A model generated the notes under the pieces. It did no database searches and was not told where the DNA came from. It worked only from the letters and a program-made list of their open reading frames with translations. The position numbers and the translations under genes were made by a program. From Streptomyces albireticuli (GTDB taxonomy: Bacteria > Actinomycetota > Actinomycetes > Streptomycetales > Streptomycetaceae), in contig NZ_JAJQQS010000005.1 of NCBI RefSeq assembly GCF_021228125.1, positions 426,439 to 490,438 on the forward strand: DNA of 64,000 nucleotides. Reading direction: 5' to 3'. Position 1 is the first letter of the stretch. The number at the start of each line of letters is the position of its first letter. Of this stretch, positions 9,077 to 19,260 are shown piece after piece.

Positions 9077-9781
9077 ATGCCCGGCAGCGAGGCGGTCAGA
9101 CGGACGACGCTGCGTTCGCAGATCGCCGACGCCCTGCGGGACGAGGTGATCGCCGGACGGCTCCCCGCGGGGCGCCAGTTCACGGTCAAGGAGATCGCCG
9201 AGCAGTACGGCGTCTCCGCGACGCCCGTGCGCGAGGCGCTGCTCGACCTCTGCTCCCAGGGGCTGCTCGACGTGGAGCTGCACAAGAGCTACCGCGTGCG
9301 CGCGTTCTCCTACGCCGACTTCCGCGACATGGTCGAGGCCCGCGCCCTGATCGTCGAGGGCATCTTCCGGCTGCCCCGCAGCTTCAAGGGCGCGGCGGGC
9401 GCGCCCCTCGCCGAGCACACCCTGAACGCCGTGCCGCCCGCCGCCCTGGCGTCCGTGCGGCGGCGGGCCGAGGAGGCTGCGCGGGCCGCGGTGGCGGGGG
9501 ACCTGGACATCCTGATCGGCTACGACCTGCGCTTCTGGCGCGAACTGGCGGGCCTGGTCGGAAATCCGTACATATCGGATTTCCTGGATCGGGTCCGGGT
9601 GCAGAGCTGGATCTTCACGGTGCCGCTGCTGCGCCGGCTGCCGACGCTGCGCGGGCGGCTGTGGCACGGCCACGGCGAGCTGGTCGAGGCGGTGGCGGCG
9701 CGTGACGCGTTCGCCGCCGAACGGATCATTGCTGCATACAACGAACATTCTCTGGCATTGATCGCGAGCGTGACCGAATAG
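9077..9781 (+). CDS. GntR-family regulator with FCD-like domain
   Basis: 234-residue repressor-type regulator. The N-terminal winged helix (~10-75) has the GntR signature LRDEVIAGRLPAGRQFTVKEIAEQYGVSATPVREAL. The all-helical C-terminal domain resembles FCD, with Asp and His residues (YDLRFW, WHGHGELVEAV) in positions typical of its metal or ligand pocket. It starts at ATG 9077 with GGGGAG. It is likely to control the adjoining aminotransferase. Confidence 0.88.
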   Translation: MPGSEAVRRTTLRSQIADALRDEVIAGRLPAGRQFTVKEIAEQYGVSATPVREALLDLCSQGLLDVELHKSYRVRAFSYADFRDMVEARALIVEGIFRLPRSFKGAAGAPLAEHTLNAVPPAALASVRRRAEEAARAAVAGDLDILIGYDLRFWRELAGLVGNPYISDFLDRVRVQSWIFTVPLLRRLPTLRGRLWHGHGELVEAVAARDAFAAERIIAAYNEHSLALIASVTE

Positions 9782-9877
9782 GGTCGAAGCTTCATATGTT
9801 CATCGGTTCGTGTGAATAATTCCGGGAAAGCGACGCCGGCACGCAACCAGTAGTTTGATTGAGAGCGTCCACAGCTT

Positions 9878-12388
9878 GTGACGTCACCTTCCAGCCAATC
9901 CTCGCTCCCGTCCGCCCGTCCGCCGGAATCAGGCGATCCGGCGGCGGACGATCTGACGCGGATCGATCTGACGGTCGTCATCCCGGCCTATGACGAGGAG
10001 GACCGGCTCGCCCCGACGCTGGCCGCCGTCCGCTCGTACCTCGCCACCCTGAGGGCCCCCACGGGCGCCCCCGCCACCTGGGAGCTGATCGTCGTCGACG
10101 ACGGCTCCACGGACGCCACCGCCGACATCGCCGAGGCGGCCGCCGAGGCCGATCCGCGCGTCCGGCTGCTGCGCACCCCCGCCAACCGGGGCAAGGGCCA
10201 CGCCGTGCGCACCGGGGTGCTCGCCTCGCGCGGTGCCCGCGTCCTGGTCACCGACGCCGACCTGGCCACCCCCGTCGAGGAGCTGGACCTCCTCGGCCGC
10301 AGGCTCGACGAGGGCGCCGCCGCGGCCGTCGGCTCCCGCGCCCTGCCCGGCTCCCGCATCGCCGTCCGCCAGCACGCCCTGCGCGAGCTCATGGGCAAGC
10401 TGGGCGCCCGGCTGATACGCGCCGCCGCGGTGCCCGGCATACGGGACACCCAGTGCGGCTTCAAGCTCTTCGACGGCGACAAGGTCCGTACCGCCTTCGC
10501 GCGCTCCCGGCTGGACGGCTGGAGCTTCGACGCCGAGATCCTGCGCTTCTTCCACCAGGAGGGCTGGAAGATCGCCGAGGTGCCCGTCCGCTGGGCCCAC
10601 CAGCCCGGCTCCAAGGTCCGCCCGCGCGCCTACCTCGGCGCCCTCGCCGACCTCGCCCGCATCCGCTGGGGCTCCGTGGCCCCCGTCCGGCTCGCGATAC
10701 CCGCGCTCTTCCTGCTCGTCGCCGCCGTGCTCTACGCCGGCCTGTGGGCCTCGCCCGGCGGCCGCTACCTCGCCGACTCCGGCTCCGACCAGACCCAGTG
10801 GGAGTGGTTCTTCGCGGTCGCCGCGGACAACGTCGCCCACCTGCGCAACCCGCTCTTCACCGGGCTCCAGAACGCCCCGGACGGTGTGAACCTCATGGCG
10901 AACACCTCAATGCTCGGGCTGTCCGTCCCGCTCGCGCCCGTCACCCTGGCCCTCGGCGCCCACGTCACCTGGGCGCTGGTGCTCACCGGCGGTCTGGCGG
11001 CGACCGCCTGCGCCTGGTACTGGCTGCTCGCCAAGCGCTTCGTACGCTCCCGGTGGGCCGCCGCGCTCGGCGGCGGATTCTGCGCCTTCGCGCCGCCGAT
11101 GATCTCGCACGGCAACGCCCACCCCAACTTCGCCGTGCTCTTCATGATCCCGGTGATCGTCGACCGGCTGCTGCGGCTGTGCGAGGGCCGCCGCACCCGG
11201 CGCGACGGGGTGCTCCTCGGCCTCTTCCTGACCTACCAGATCTTCCTCGGCGAGGAGGCGCTGCTGCTGGCCGTCACCGGCCTCGCCCTCTACGCCCTCG
11301 CCCACGCCGTCGCCGACCCCGATCTGGCGCGGGCCGTCGCCCCCCGGCTGCTGCGCGGCCTGGGCGTCGCCGCGCTCGTCGCCGTGCCCCTGGCGGCCGT
11401 CCCGCTCGCCTGGCAGTTCCTCGGCCCGCAGAGCTACGGCAGCGTCCTGCACGGGCAGGTCGGCAACCACCCGATGGCCCTCCTGGAATTCGCCACCCGG
11501 TCACTGGCGGGCGACCCGGACGTCGCCGCCTCCCTCTCCCTCAACCGGACCGAGGAGAACGCCTTCTTCGGGTGGCCCCTCGTCGTCCTTACGGTCGCGA
11601 TCGCCGTCCGCCTGCGCGCCGAACCGAGGGTCCGCGCCCTCGCCTTCACCGCGGCCGCCGCGGCCCTCCTCTCGCTCGGGCAGAACATCCCGCTGCCCGG
11701 CACGGACCGGACGCTGCCCGGCCCCTGGCGGCTCGTCGCCGAGCTGCCGGTCTTCGAGTCCGTCATCGAATCGCGCGCCGCCATGATCTGCGTGGCGCCC
11801 ATCGGCATCCTCCTCGCCCTCGCCTGCGACCGGCTCGCCGCGCGCAGACTGCGCAGCGAGCGCGAGCGCTCGCACCGCCTGCTGGGCTGGGCGGCCCTCG
11901 CCGTCGCGCTCCTGCCCGTCCTCCCCACGCCGTACCGGACGGTCGAGCGGGAGCCGGTGCCCGACTTCGTCGCGGACGGCACCTGGCGCGACCACGTGCG
12001 CCCCGGCCGCACCCTGGTGCCCGTCCCCCTGCCCAGCCCCTCCGACACCGCCGCCCTCCACTGGCAGGTCCGGGCCGGCCTCGGCTTCGCCTTCCCCGGC
12101 GGCTATTTCAACGGCCCCTGGGGACCGGACCGCATCGGCGTCTACGGAGCCGTGCCGCGCCCCACCTCCGACCTCCTCCAAGGAGTCCACGACACCGGCA
12201 GGATCCCGGACATCGGACCCCAGCAGCGCCGCGAGTTCCGCACGGACCTCCGGTACTGGCGCGCCGACAGCCTCGTCCTCGACCCCCGGCAGCACGCCGC
12301 GCAGCTGCGGGAGACCGTCACCCGGCTCACCGGACGGGAGCCGCGACGCCTCGGCGGGCTGTGGGTCTGGGACGTGGCGGGTGGCTGA
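9878..12388 (+). CDS. GT2 glycosyltransferase fused to polytopic membrane domain
   Basis: 836 residues in two parts. Residues ~30-265 are a dolichyl-phosphate-glucosyltransferase-like GT2 domain: VVIPAYDEEDRL, DDGSTD (74-79), the nucleotide/metal motif VTDADLATP (126-128) and DTQCGFKLFDG. Residues ~275-700 carry about ten membrane spans, followed by a ~130-residue soluble tail ending WVWDVAGG. This suggests polyprenyl-phosphate sugar synthesis coupled to a membrane transferase or flippase for envelope glycosylation. GTG 9878 has little ribosome site. Confidence 0.82.
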   Translation: MTSPSSQSSLPSARPPESGDPAADDLTRIDLTVVIPAYDEEDRLAPTLAAVRSYLATLRAPTGAPATWELIVVDDGSTDATADIAEAAAEADPRVRLLRTPANRGKGHAVRTGVLASRGARVLVTDADLATPVEELDLLGRRLDEGAAAAVGSRALPGSRIAVRQHALRELMGKLGARLIRAAAVPGIRDTQCGFKLFDGDKVRTAFARSRLDGWSFDAEILRFFHQEGWKIAEVPVRWAHQPGSKVRPRAYLGALADLARIRWGSVAPVRLAIPALFLLVAAVLYAGLWASPGGRYLADSGSDQTQWEWFFAVAADNVAHLRNPLFTGLQNAPDGVNLMANTSMLGLSVPLAPVTLALGAHVTWALVLTGGLAATACAWYWLLAKRFVRSRWAAALGGGFCAFAPPMISHGNAHPNFAVLFMIPVIVDRLLRLCEGRRTRRDGVLLGLFLTYQIFLGEEALLLAVTGLALYALAHAVADPDLARAVAPRLLRGLGVAALVAVPLAAVPLAWQFLGPQSYGSVLHGQVGNHPMALLEFATRSLAGDPDVAASLSLNRTEENAFFGWPLVVLTVAIAVRLRAEPRVRALAFTAAAAALLSLGQNIPLPGTDRTLPGPWRLVAELPVFESVIESRAAMICVAPIGILLALACDRLAARRLRSERERSHRLLGWAALAVALLPVLPTPYRTVEREPVPDFVADGTWRDHVRPGRTLVPVPLPSPSDTAALHWQVRAGLGFAFPGGYFNGPWGPDRIGVYGAVPRPTSDLLQGVHDTGRIPDIGPQQRREFRTDLRYWRADSLVLDPRQHAAQLRETVTRLTGREPRRLGGLWVWDVAGG

Positions 12389-12469
12389 CGCCCGCCCGGT
12401 ATGACAACAGGGCCGACAGCACTACTCTGGCCCGACCATCGCACTCAACGCGACCGAGAGTGAGTTCAC

Positions 12470-13120
12470 GTGGCGTGTGACCTCTGGCTGGTGCCCCTCG
12501 TCGATGTGCTGTGCCACAGCCCGGACAACCCCTTCGCCGAAGAGATCGCCTCGTACGACAAGGCGCTCGGCGAGGCCGGGCTGCCCCCCGTCCCCGTCTT
12601 CGGCTACATGCCGGGGCTCTCCGGGGACGTGGCCCCGGTCGCGGGCTTCGACTACGACGCCCTGCACTTCCTGCGCCGCGCCCACCTGCTGAACCTGTGC
12701 GGTCTCGCGGTCACACCCGTCGACGAACTCGGCGGGGACTACGAGCAGTTGCTGGAGATGTTCGAGACCACGGCCCAGCAGTCGCACCTGGTCTGGCACT
12801 ACGACCACGCGGGCGCGTACGTACCGGTGGACTTCGCGCACCCGCTGTCGAGCGAGGAACTGCTGGAGGGCGGCGGGCCCCTGGGGTCCAGTCAGGGGCT
12901 GCTGCGCGAACTTCACCAGGTGGCACCGGTCCTCGGCATCGACCCCGGCAACCCGCCCGCCCCGCCGACCGCGCCGGACCGTCCCACGGGCCTGGAGGAG
13001 CCCGCGGTGCCCGGCCCGTACGACGACAGCCCGTTCGCGCGGGAGCGGCACGTATGGCTGGGACTGCACGCCGCCGCGACGCGCAGCCTCGGCCAGGGGT
13101 CGATGATCGTCTTCAGCTGA
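12470..13120 (+). CDS. Conserved hypothetical protein
   Basis: 216 residues, not assigned to a known function. It is acidic and soluble, begins [24 protein letters not shown], has a conserved-looking [14 protein letters not shown] core and a Pro-rich linker (~160-185) before [21 protein letters not shown]. No catalytic motif, signal peptide or membrane segment is visible. It starts at GTG 12470 and points toward the convergent SLATT-like gene. Confidence 0.75.
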   Translation: MACDLWLVPLVDVLCHSPDNPFAEEIASYDKALGEAGLPPVPVFGYMPGLSGDVAPVAGFDYDALHFLRRAHLLNLCGLAVTPVDELGGDYEQLLEMFETTAQQSHLVWHYDHAGAYVPVDFAHPLSSEELLEGGGPLGSSQGLLRELHQVAPVLGIDPGNPPAPPTAPDRPTGLEEPAVPGPYDDSPFARERHVWLGLHAAATRSLGQGSMIVFS

Positions 13121-13175
13121 CCGGAGAGCGGCCCCGCCCCGGCCGGTGAACGGCCGCGGGCCGCCCCGCCGGGAT

Positions 13176-13907
13176 TCAGCGGGGCGGCTCCGGGGGACGC
13201 TGCCGGGGCATGTTGGGCCGGGTCCCCGGGGGCAGCGGGAAGCGCGGCAGCGGGCCGCCGCCCTCGCCGCGCGGCCCCCACGACACCAGCGACTGGGTGA
13301 CCAGCGGGGTCGGCCCCGCCCGGAACTCGATCATCCAGTCCGCCGTCTCCGCCCGGACGAGCTCCGAGACGTCCTCGGAGAAGCGCCGCAGCACGCTCAG
13401 GCACCGCTCCGCGGCCTCGCTCGCCGTGCCCTCGGTCGGGCCCAGCACCTCGCGCACACACTCCGACGCCCAGTCGAACTGGAGCGCCTCCAGCCGCCGC
13501 TGCACGGCCTGGGCCGTGGCCACGGCCCGCATCCATCCCGACGTCAGCCCGAAGAAGCGGTCGCACGCGACGCACGCCACCGCCCCGAGCAGCACCAGGA
13601 ACCCCCACGCCGAACCGGTGCGGACGATGCCCGTCAGCTGCAACAGCGGCAGCGCGGCACCCGCCACGGCGCAGAGCGCGGCGCCGATGCGCAGCGCGCG
13701 CGCCCAGCGGCGTTTCCAGGCGCGGTCCGCGAGATACCAGTCGACCAAATACAGCGCGCCGTTCTCCACCCATCGGTACAGCTCATCGAGACGCTCCGCG
13801 GGTTCCCCCCAGTCGCCGAGCGGGAAGGTCCGGCCGCGCAGGTCGCCACGGTGCCTCCCACTCTGCTCGCGGGGGAGCCCTTCGGGCTGCATCTCCGGCT
13901 GGCTCAC
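13176..13907 (-). CDS. SLATT-domain-like two-helix membrane protein
   Basis: 243 residues. The layout fits the SLATT superfamily: an amphipathic helix ([29 protein letters not shown] is in two pieces, ~38-69), two membrane helices (~70-90 and 99-117), then a long helical cytoplasmic tail with a Pro-rich end. SLATT proteins are predicted pore-forming effectors in nucleotide-triggered conflict systems. Here it stands alone beside purD, with no cyclase or SLOG partner. It starts at GTG 13907, with GAGGGAG seven bases upstream. Confidence 0.65.
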   Translation of the reverse strand: MSQPEMQPEGLPREQSGRHRGDLRGRTFPLGDWGEPAERLDELYRWVENGALYLVDWYLADRAWKRRWARALRIGAALCAVAGAALPLLQLTGIVRTGSAWGFLVLLGAVACVACDRFFGLTSGWMRAVATAQAVQRRLEALQFDWASECVREVLGPTEGTASEAAERCLSVLRRFSEDVSELVRAETADWMIEFRAGPTPLVTQSLVSWGPRGEGGGPLPRFPLPPGTRPNMPRQRPPEPPR

Positions 13908-14120
13908 CCGTGCACTCCCTCTGCCGCTGCGGATCGCGAGCCACCTTCCTACCGCCGAACGGTCGGTCTTGGGGACAAGATCCATGGTTTTCCGCCCGTA
14001 AGCGCTGAGGAATCCGGTATAGGGCCGCCCGGCACTCACCCGAAAGAGTGGGGCACGTGGGTGACGGCGAGGACGGAGAGTGACCGGCCCCGGGAATCGA
14101 TCAGTCGACGAGGCAATAGG

Positions 14121-15389
14121 GTGACCGGTGTGAAGGTCCTCGTCATCGGCGGCGGCGCCCGCGAACACGCCCTGTGCCGCTCACTGTCCCTCGATCCCGA
14201 CGTCACCGCGCTGCACTGCGCCCCCGGAAACGCGGGGATCGCGGAGGTCGCCGAGGTGCATCCGGTGGACGCCCTCGACGGTGCGGCCGTCGTGGCCCTC
14301 GCCGAAGCGCTGGGCGCGGAGCTCGTCGTCGTCGGCCCGGAGGCCCCGCTCGTCGCGGGCGTCGCCGACGCCGTCCGCGAGCGCGGCATCCCCGTCTTCG
14401 GGCCCTCGGCCGAAGCGGCGCGGCTGGAAGGCTCCAAGGCGTTCGCCAAGGACGTCATGGCCGCCGCGAACGTCCCCACCGCCCGCGCCTACGTGTGCAC
14501 CACCCCGGAGGAGATCGACGCCGCGCTCGACGCCTTCGGCGCTCCTTACGTCGTGAAGGACGACGGGCTGGCCGCCGGCAAGGGCGTCGTCGTGACCGGC
14601 GACGTCGCCGCCGCCCGCGAGCACGCGCTCGCCTGCGGCCGGGTGGTCATCGAGGAGTTCCTCGACGGTCCCGAGGTCTCCCTCTTCGCGGTCACCGACG
14701 GTGAGACGGTCGTCCCGCTCCAGCCCGCCCAGGACTTCAAGCGCGCCCTCGACGGCGACGAGGGCCCGAACACCGGCGGCATGGGCGCGTACTCCCCGCT
14801 CCCGTGGGCCGACCCCAAGCTGGTCGAGGAGGTCCTCCAGAGCGTCCTCCAGCCCACCGTCGACGAGCTGCGCCGCCGGGGCACGCCCTTCTCCGGCCTG
14901 CTCTACGCGGGGCTCGCGATCACCTCGCGCGGCGTCCGGGTGATCGAGTTCAACGCGCGCTTCGGCGACCCCGAGACGCAGGTCGTGCTCGCCCGCCTGA
15001 AGACCCCGCTGGCCGGGCTGCTGCACGCCGCCGGGACCGGCACCCTCGCCACGTTCCCGCCGCTGCGCTGGAGCGACGGCGCCGCCGTCACCGTCGTGGT
15101 CGCCTCGCACAACTACCCCGGTACCCCGCGTACCGGCGATGTGATCGAGGGCCTGCCGGCGGTGGACGCCCTGGACGATGCCTATGTCCTGCACGCCGGG
15201 ACCGCCCACGACGCCGAGGGCCGGGTCGTCAGCGCCGGCGGCCGGGTGCTGTCCGTCACGGCCACGGGCCCCGACCTCGCCACGGCCCGCGAGCGCGCCT
15301 ACGAGGGCGTCGCCCTCGTCCGGCTGGACGGTTCCCACCACCGCACCGACATCGCCGAGCGGGCCGCGGCCTCCGCCGCGCGCCCCTGA
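14121..15389 (+). CDS. purD: Phosphoribosylamine-glycine ligase (GARS)
   Basis: Second step of de novo purine synthesis: ATP-dependent joining of phosphoribosylamine and glycine. 422 residues with [13 protein letters not shown] at the N-terminus, an ATP-grasp core ([27 protein letters not shown]), the family signature RFGDPETQ, and the C-terminal AIRS-like tail. GTG 14121 is chosen because GAGG sits seven bases upstream; GTG 14130 is also possible. It is divergent from the SLATT-like gene and closed by a 16-bp hairpin. Confidence 0.98.
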   Translation: MTGVKVLVIGGGAREHALCRSLSLDPDVTALHCAPGNAGIAEVAEVHPVDALDGAAVVALAEALGAELVVVGPEAPLVAGVADAVRERGIPVFGPSAEAARLEGSKAFAKDVMAAANVPTARAYVCTTPEEIDAALDAFGAPYVVKDDGLAAGKGVVVTGDVAAAREHALACGRVVIEEFLDGPEVSLFAVTDGETVVPLQPAQDFKRALDGDEGPNTGGMGAYSPLPWADPKLVEEVLQSVLQPTVDELRRRGTPFSGLLYAGLAITSRGVRVIEFNARFGDPETQVVLARLKTPLAGLLHAAGTGTLATFPPLRWSDGAAVTVVVASHNYPGTPRTGDVIEGLPAVDALDDAYVLHAGTAHDAEGRVVSAGGRVLSVTATGPDLATARERAYEGVALVRLDGSHHRTDIAERAAASAARP

Positions 15390-15412
15390 CCTCGGCACAC
15401 CTTCAGCCGCAC

Positions 15413-15449
15413 ACAACCGGCCCGTACCGCCTCGGTACGGGCCGGTTGT
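15413..15449 (+). terminator. purD terminator
   Basis: A perfect 16-bp stem (15413-15428 with 15434-15449) and a 5-nt loop, 24 bp after the purD stop. Confidence 0.9.
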
Positions 15450-15600
15450 CGGAATCGCTGAGGTGTGTGGAAGGGCGCGGCTGGGAACGGTCCCGGGGAG
15501 GCCCACTTGCCAGCCGGCTGACTGGTGGAGCAGTCCGGCCGGCGGTTTCCGGGCGGCTTTACCCAAAGCCATTCCATCGGGTGACCGGTTGCCCAACTGG

Positions 15601-15629
15601 CTGACGCGCGCCCCACCCCCAACTAGGGT
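15601..15629 (+). promoter_or_regulatory. Candidate promoter for the M48-like gene
   Basis: CTGACG (15601-15606), 17-bp spacer, TAGGGT (15624-15629): a housekeeping-type promoter in the 397-bp gap between purD and the next gene. A small hairpin (GCAACGC with GCGTTGC, near 15715-15733) lies in the predicted leader. Confidence 0.45.
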
Positions 15630-15786
15630 GCGGCGCAAGCCAGGTGCCGCGCGTCCGGCAACTGGCCCACCGGCATTGCGATGTCAGAGGCCGGTGCCAC
15701 AGTGGGGGAAGGGCAACGCAGCGGGCGTTGCTCCCGCTGTCGCACTCCTCGGCGGAGCACCAACTGGCAAGGGGGTGATCGGTCCC

Positions 15787-17538
15787 GTGGCAGGTCCGGA
15801 GACAGGCGTGCTGGTCGCGCGTGCCCAAGCCCTCGCGGTGCTGCGCATCCGCAGCGCCGCGCTGGCCGTCGCTCTGCTGCCGGCGGCCGTCGCCGTCGTG
15901 CTGCTGGCCGGCGTCTCCATGGGGCGCATCCCGGACGGCGGCGGCTGGAGCACGGCCCGCTGGGCCGTCACCGGCGCCGCCCTGCTGGCCCTGGCGCTGG
16001 CCGCCGCGGTCACCGCCGTGGTCGTCCGGGCCCGGCCCGCGCAGAGCCCCACGGTCCCGATCCCCGAGGAGACGGCCCCCGACCTCTACCGCCTCGTCCG
16101 TGAGCTGGCCGAGCGGCTGGGCGTCCCCGCGCCTTCCGCCATGGCCCTCACGCCCGACTGCGACAGCTGGCTGGAGGACCGTACGCATCCGGCGCACGGC
16201 CCGCCGCGCCGGCCGCGGGCCGGGCTGTCCCGGCCGAGGCGCCGCAGCGGCGCCGCCCCGGTGCTGGTGATCGGCTCCCCGTTCCTGTGGTGGATGCGGG
16301 TCGCCGAGCTCCGGGCGCTGCTGGCGCCCGTCGTGGCGGGCACGGGCCCCTCCGCCAACCCCGACATAGCGGCGGCCCGCCGCTTCGTCCGGGGCCTGGA
16401 CGCCGCCGTGGCCGTCGCCGCGGGGCGCCCGGCCCTCGCGTTCGTCGGGGGCGTCGCCCGGCTGCTGCTGCACTCCTGCCGTGACCACGCCGCCCGGATG
16501 GAGCGCGGGGTGGCCGCGGCCGCCTCCGAGCGCGCCCAGGGCGTCGACTACGGCCTGCGGATCGTCGCCCAGGAGCAGGTCGGTCTCGCCTACGCCGGCT
16601 GGGACCGCCTGCTGAACCGCGTCGCGCTGCCCGCCTGGCGGATGGGCCGCTGGCCCTCCCGCCTGGACGCCGGCGTCGTCTCGGCGCTCACCGAGCTGTC
16701 CCGGCGCGACCGCCTCGCCGAGGGCTTCACCTCCCGGCTGGGCGAGCGGCCCGCCTGCGATCTGCTGGAGGAGCCCGGCGCGATCGACGAGGCGGCCTCC
16801 CTGCTGGCCGCCAGGCTGTTCCACGGCGGCCCGGCCGAGCCGGGGCCCGGCTGGTCCCCGGTCGCCTGGAGCCAGTACCCCGAGGAGGTCGTCGACCGTA
16901 AATGGCGGCTGGAGGCGGCCCGCTTGCACCGCGTCCTGGACGACATCCCGGCGCCCCTCGCCCCCGCCCTCGCGGAAGCCGTCCCCGAGAGCGTCCCGGA
17001 CGGCGGCGTCCCCCCGGGCCTGACCGGGGGAGCGGCGGGCGGCGCGCCCGTGGCGGCCCTGCCCCCGGCCCTGGGCGCCGCCCCGGGCGCGGCCCCCACC
17101 GTGGCCCGCGTCCTGGAGCGCCTCACCGGGCCCGCGGCCCCCGGGGTGGCGGAGGAGCTGGAGGCCCGGCTCACCGCGGAGGTGGCCCGGGAGGCCGCCC
17201 GGACACGGCCCGCGGCGGACCGGAGCGCGTTCGGCGCCGCCGGTGACGCCTGGGTCGACGGGCTCGCACCGCTGTTCCCGCTGCAACCCCCGCGCAGCGG
17301 CAGGGAGCTGCTCACCGACCATGTGACGGCCATGGTGTGCTGCGCCGCCGTCGACACCGCCGGCGCCGCGCCCGGCCTGGACTGGCTCGACGGCCCCGCG
17401 CTGCTGGTCGGCGGCGCCCGCCGCGCCGATCTGGCCCGTACGGTCCTCAGCCTGATCGAGGACGGCGACGGCGAGCCGCTGCGCGCCTGGCTCGGCGAGA
17501 TCGGGGTCCGCCCCGAGAAGCCGGTCCGTCTGGTGTGA
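15787..17538 (+). CDS. Membrane protein resembling a degenerate M48 peptidase
   Basis: 583 residues. Two membrane helices (~20-45 and ~60-80) precede a domain laid out like HtpX/M48 peptidases: LYRLVRELAERLGVPAPSAMAL, then VLVIGSPFLWWMRVAELRALLAPVV. In active enzymes the last segment reads ELxAVLAHELGH; here the HExxH is absent. The C-terminal half is Ala-rich with a Pro/Ala/Gly linker. It is therefore probably a non-catalytic membrane protein. GTG 15787 is preferred for the GGGGG ribosome site 12 bases upstream. A dimethylformamidase-like gene follows. Confidence 0.6.
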   Translation: MAGPETGVLVARAQALAVLRIRSAALAVALLPAAVAVVLLAGVSMGRIPDGGGWSTARWAVTGAALLALALAAAVTAVVVRARPAQSPTVPIPEETAPDLYRLVRELAERLGVPAPSAMALTPDCDSWLEDRTHPAHGPPRRPRAGLSRPRRRSGAAPVLVIGSPFLWWMRVAELRALLAPVVAGTGPSANPDIAAARRFVRGLDAAVAVAAGRPALAFVGGVARLLLHSCRDHAARMERGVAAAASERAQGVDYGLRIVAQEQVGLAYAGWDRLLNRVALPAWRMGRWPSRLDAGVVSALTELSRRDRLAEGFTSRLGERPACDLLEEPGAIDEAASLLAARLFHGGPAEPGPGWSPVAWSQYPEEVVDRKWRLEAARLHRVLDDIPAPLAPALAEAVPESVPDGGVPPGLTGGAAGGAPVAALPPALGAAPGAAPTVARVLERLTGPAAPGVAEELEARLTAEVAREAARTRPAADRSAFGAAGDAWVDGLAPLFPLQPPRSGRELLTDHVTAMVCCAAVDTAGAAPGLDWLDGPALLVGGARRADLARTVLSLIEDGDGEPLRAWLGEIGVRPEKPVRLV

Positions 17539-17769
17539 GGCCGGTTCGGCGGCGGCCCACCGGGCCCGCGCCGTTCCCGCGCCGAGCCGCCACCGAGCGG
17601 GGGACCGACCCGCCACCGAGCCAGGACCGAGCCAGGACCGAGCGAGTACGAGCACCGAGGCACCACCCGGACCGGCGGCGACGCCGGGGACGACGAGCAC
17701 CGGCCCGGGCGTCAGGACGCACATCCACGGAGACGAGTACGCGTCGGGGGGCGTAGGGGAGGGAGCGCA

Positions 17770-19260
17770 ATGGGGATGGACCAGATCCGCCGCTGGGAGT
17801 CGGGGGCGCTCGCGCACGCCGTCTCGGACCCCTTCGGCCAGGGCCCCCTGCCCTGGCTGCGCGGTACCGAGAGCTACTTCGACGGCACGGGCCAGATCAT
17901 CCCCTGGTACGTGGACCCCGCCCCGGAGCGGCTCCCCGAGCACGCCGGGGCCCGCGTCCCGGCCCCGCGCGGCCGCCGCCCCCGTACCGCCGACGACGTC
18001 CACCGGCAGATCAAGGGCTTCGCGTCCGACAGCGCCGTCGCCCCCGGCGAGGCCATGGACTTCCGGATCACGGTCGACCCGCCGCAGCAGTTCGGCGTGG
18101 ACGTCTACCGCATCGGGCACTACGCGGGCGACGGCGCCGCGAAGATCACCACCAGCCCGCGGCTGTCCGGCATCGTCCAGCCGCCCCCGCTCACCGTCGA
18201 CCGCACGGTCTCCTGCCACCACTGGTGGCTCTCCTGGCGCCTCCAGATCCCCAGCTACTGGAGTCTGGGCGCCTACGTGGCCGTCCTGACCACCGCCGAC
18301 GGCTACCGCAGCCACATCCCCTTCCTGGTCCGCGACACCCATCCGGCCGATCTGCTGCTCGTCCTGCCCGACATCACCTGGCAGGCGTACAACCTCTACC
18401 CCGAAGACGGCCGCACGGGCGCGAGCCTCTACCACGCCTGGGACGAGGACGGCCGGCTGCTGGGCGAGGAGGACGCGGCCACCACGGTCTCCTTCGACCG
18501 CCCCTTCGCGGGCGCCGGCCTGCCCCTGCACGTCGGGCACGCCTACGACTTCATCCGCTGGGCCGAGCGGTACGGCTACGACCTCGCGTACGCCGACACC
18601 CGCGACCTGCACGCCGGCCGCGTCGACCCCTCGCGCTACCGCGGCCTGGTCTTCCCCGGCCACGACGAGTACTGGTCGCCGGCCATGCGCCGCTCCGCCG
18701 AGCTGGCCCGGGACTCCGGCACCTCGCTGGTCTTCCTGTCCGCGAACACCATGTACTGGCAGGTCGACCTGTCGCCTTCGCCGGCCGGCCCGGACCACCT
18801 GCTGACCTGCCGAAAACATCGCGGCCCCGGCCGCTCCGCGCTGTGGCGCGACACCACACCGGCCGAGCAGCAACTGCTCGGCATCCAGTACGAGGGCCGG
18901 GTGCCCGAGCCCGCCCCCATGATCGTCCGCAATGCCGGGCACTGGCTCTGGGACGCCACCGGCGCCGCCGAGGGCGACGAGCTGCCCGGCCTGGTCGCGG
19001 GCGAGGCCGACCGCTACTACCCCCGGACGGCCCTGCCCGAGCACACCCGCCGCATCCTGCTGGCCCACTCCCCGTACGAGGACGGCGACGGCGTCAGACG
19101 CCACCAGGAGACCTCGCTCTACCGCGCGCCCAGCGGCGCCCTCGTCTTCGCCTCGGGCACCTTCGCCTGGTCACCCGCCCTGGACCGGCCCGGCCACGCG
19201 GACGCCCGGATCCAGCGGGCCACGGCCAATCTCCTGGACCGCATCTGCAAGCGCTGCTGA
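17770..19260 (+). CDS. N,N-dimethylformamidase beta-subunit-like protein
   Basis: 496 residues. The central and C-terminal parts match the large-subunit C-terminal domain of N,N-dimethylformamidases: FGVDVYRIGHYAGDGA, LVLPDITWQAYNLYPEDG, VFPGHDEYWSPAMR, LVFLSANTMYWQVDL and VFASGTFAWSPAL. In characterised enzymes, Tyr/Glu residues of this domain bind non-haem iron. No small subunit is encoded nearby and there is no signal peptide, so the substrate is open. It starts at ATG 17770 with GGAGGGAG. The 231-bp gap before it has short GAGCCAGGACC direct repeats. Confidence 0.78.
   Translation: MGMDQIRRWESGALAHAVSDPFGQGPLPWLRGTESYFDGTGQIIPWYVDPAPERLPEHAGARVPAPRGRRPRTADDVHRQIKGFASDSAVAPGEAMDFRITVDPPQQFGVDVYRIGHYAGDGAAKITTSPRLSGIVQPPPLTVDRTVSCHHWWLSWRLQIPSYWSLGAYVAVLTTADGYRSHIPFLVRDTHPADLLLVLPDITWQAYNLYPEDGRTGASLYHAWDEDGRLLGEEDAATTVSFDRPFAGAGLPLHVGHAYDFIRWAERYGYDLAYADTRDLHAGRVDPSRYRGLVFPGHDEYWSPAMRRSAELARDSGTSLVFLSANTMYWQVDLSPSPAGPDHLLTCRKHRGPGRSALWRDTTPAEQQLLGIQYEGRVPEPAPMIVRNAGHWLWDATGAAEGDELPGLVAGEADRYYPRTALPEHTRRILLAHSPYEDGDGVRRHQETSLYRAPSGALVFASGTFAWSPALDRPGHADARIQRATANLLDRICKRC

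Noticed and set aside
13908..14168. Longer start for the SLATT-like protein
   Set aside because: The extension would run across the purD start and lacks a ribosome site, while GTG 13907 has a good one.
17770..19260. Biosynthetic gene cluster between purD and purC
   Set aside because: No synthase, carrier protein or tailoring set is present; the two genes look like core conserved neighbours.
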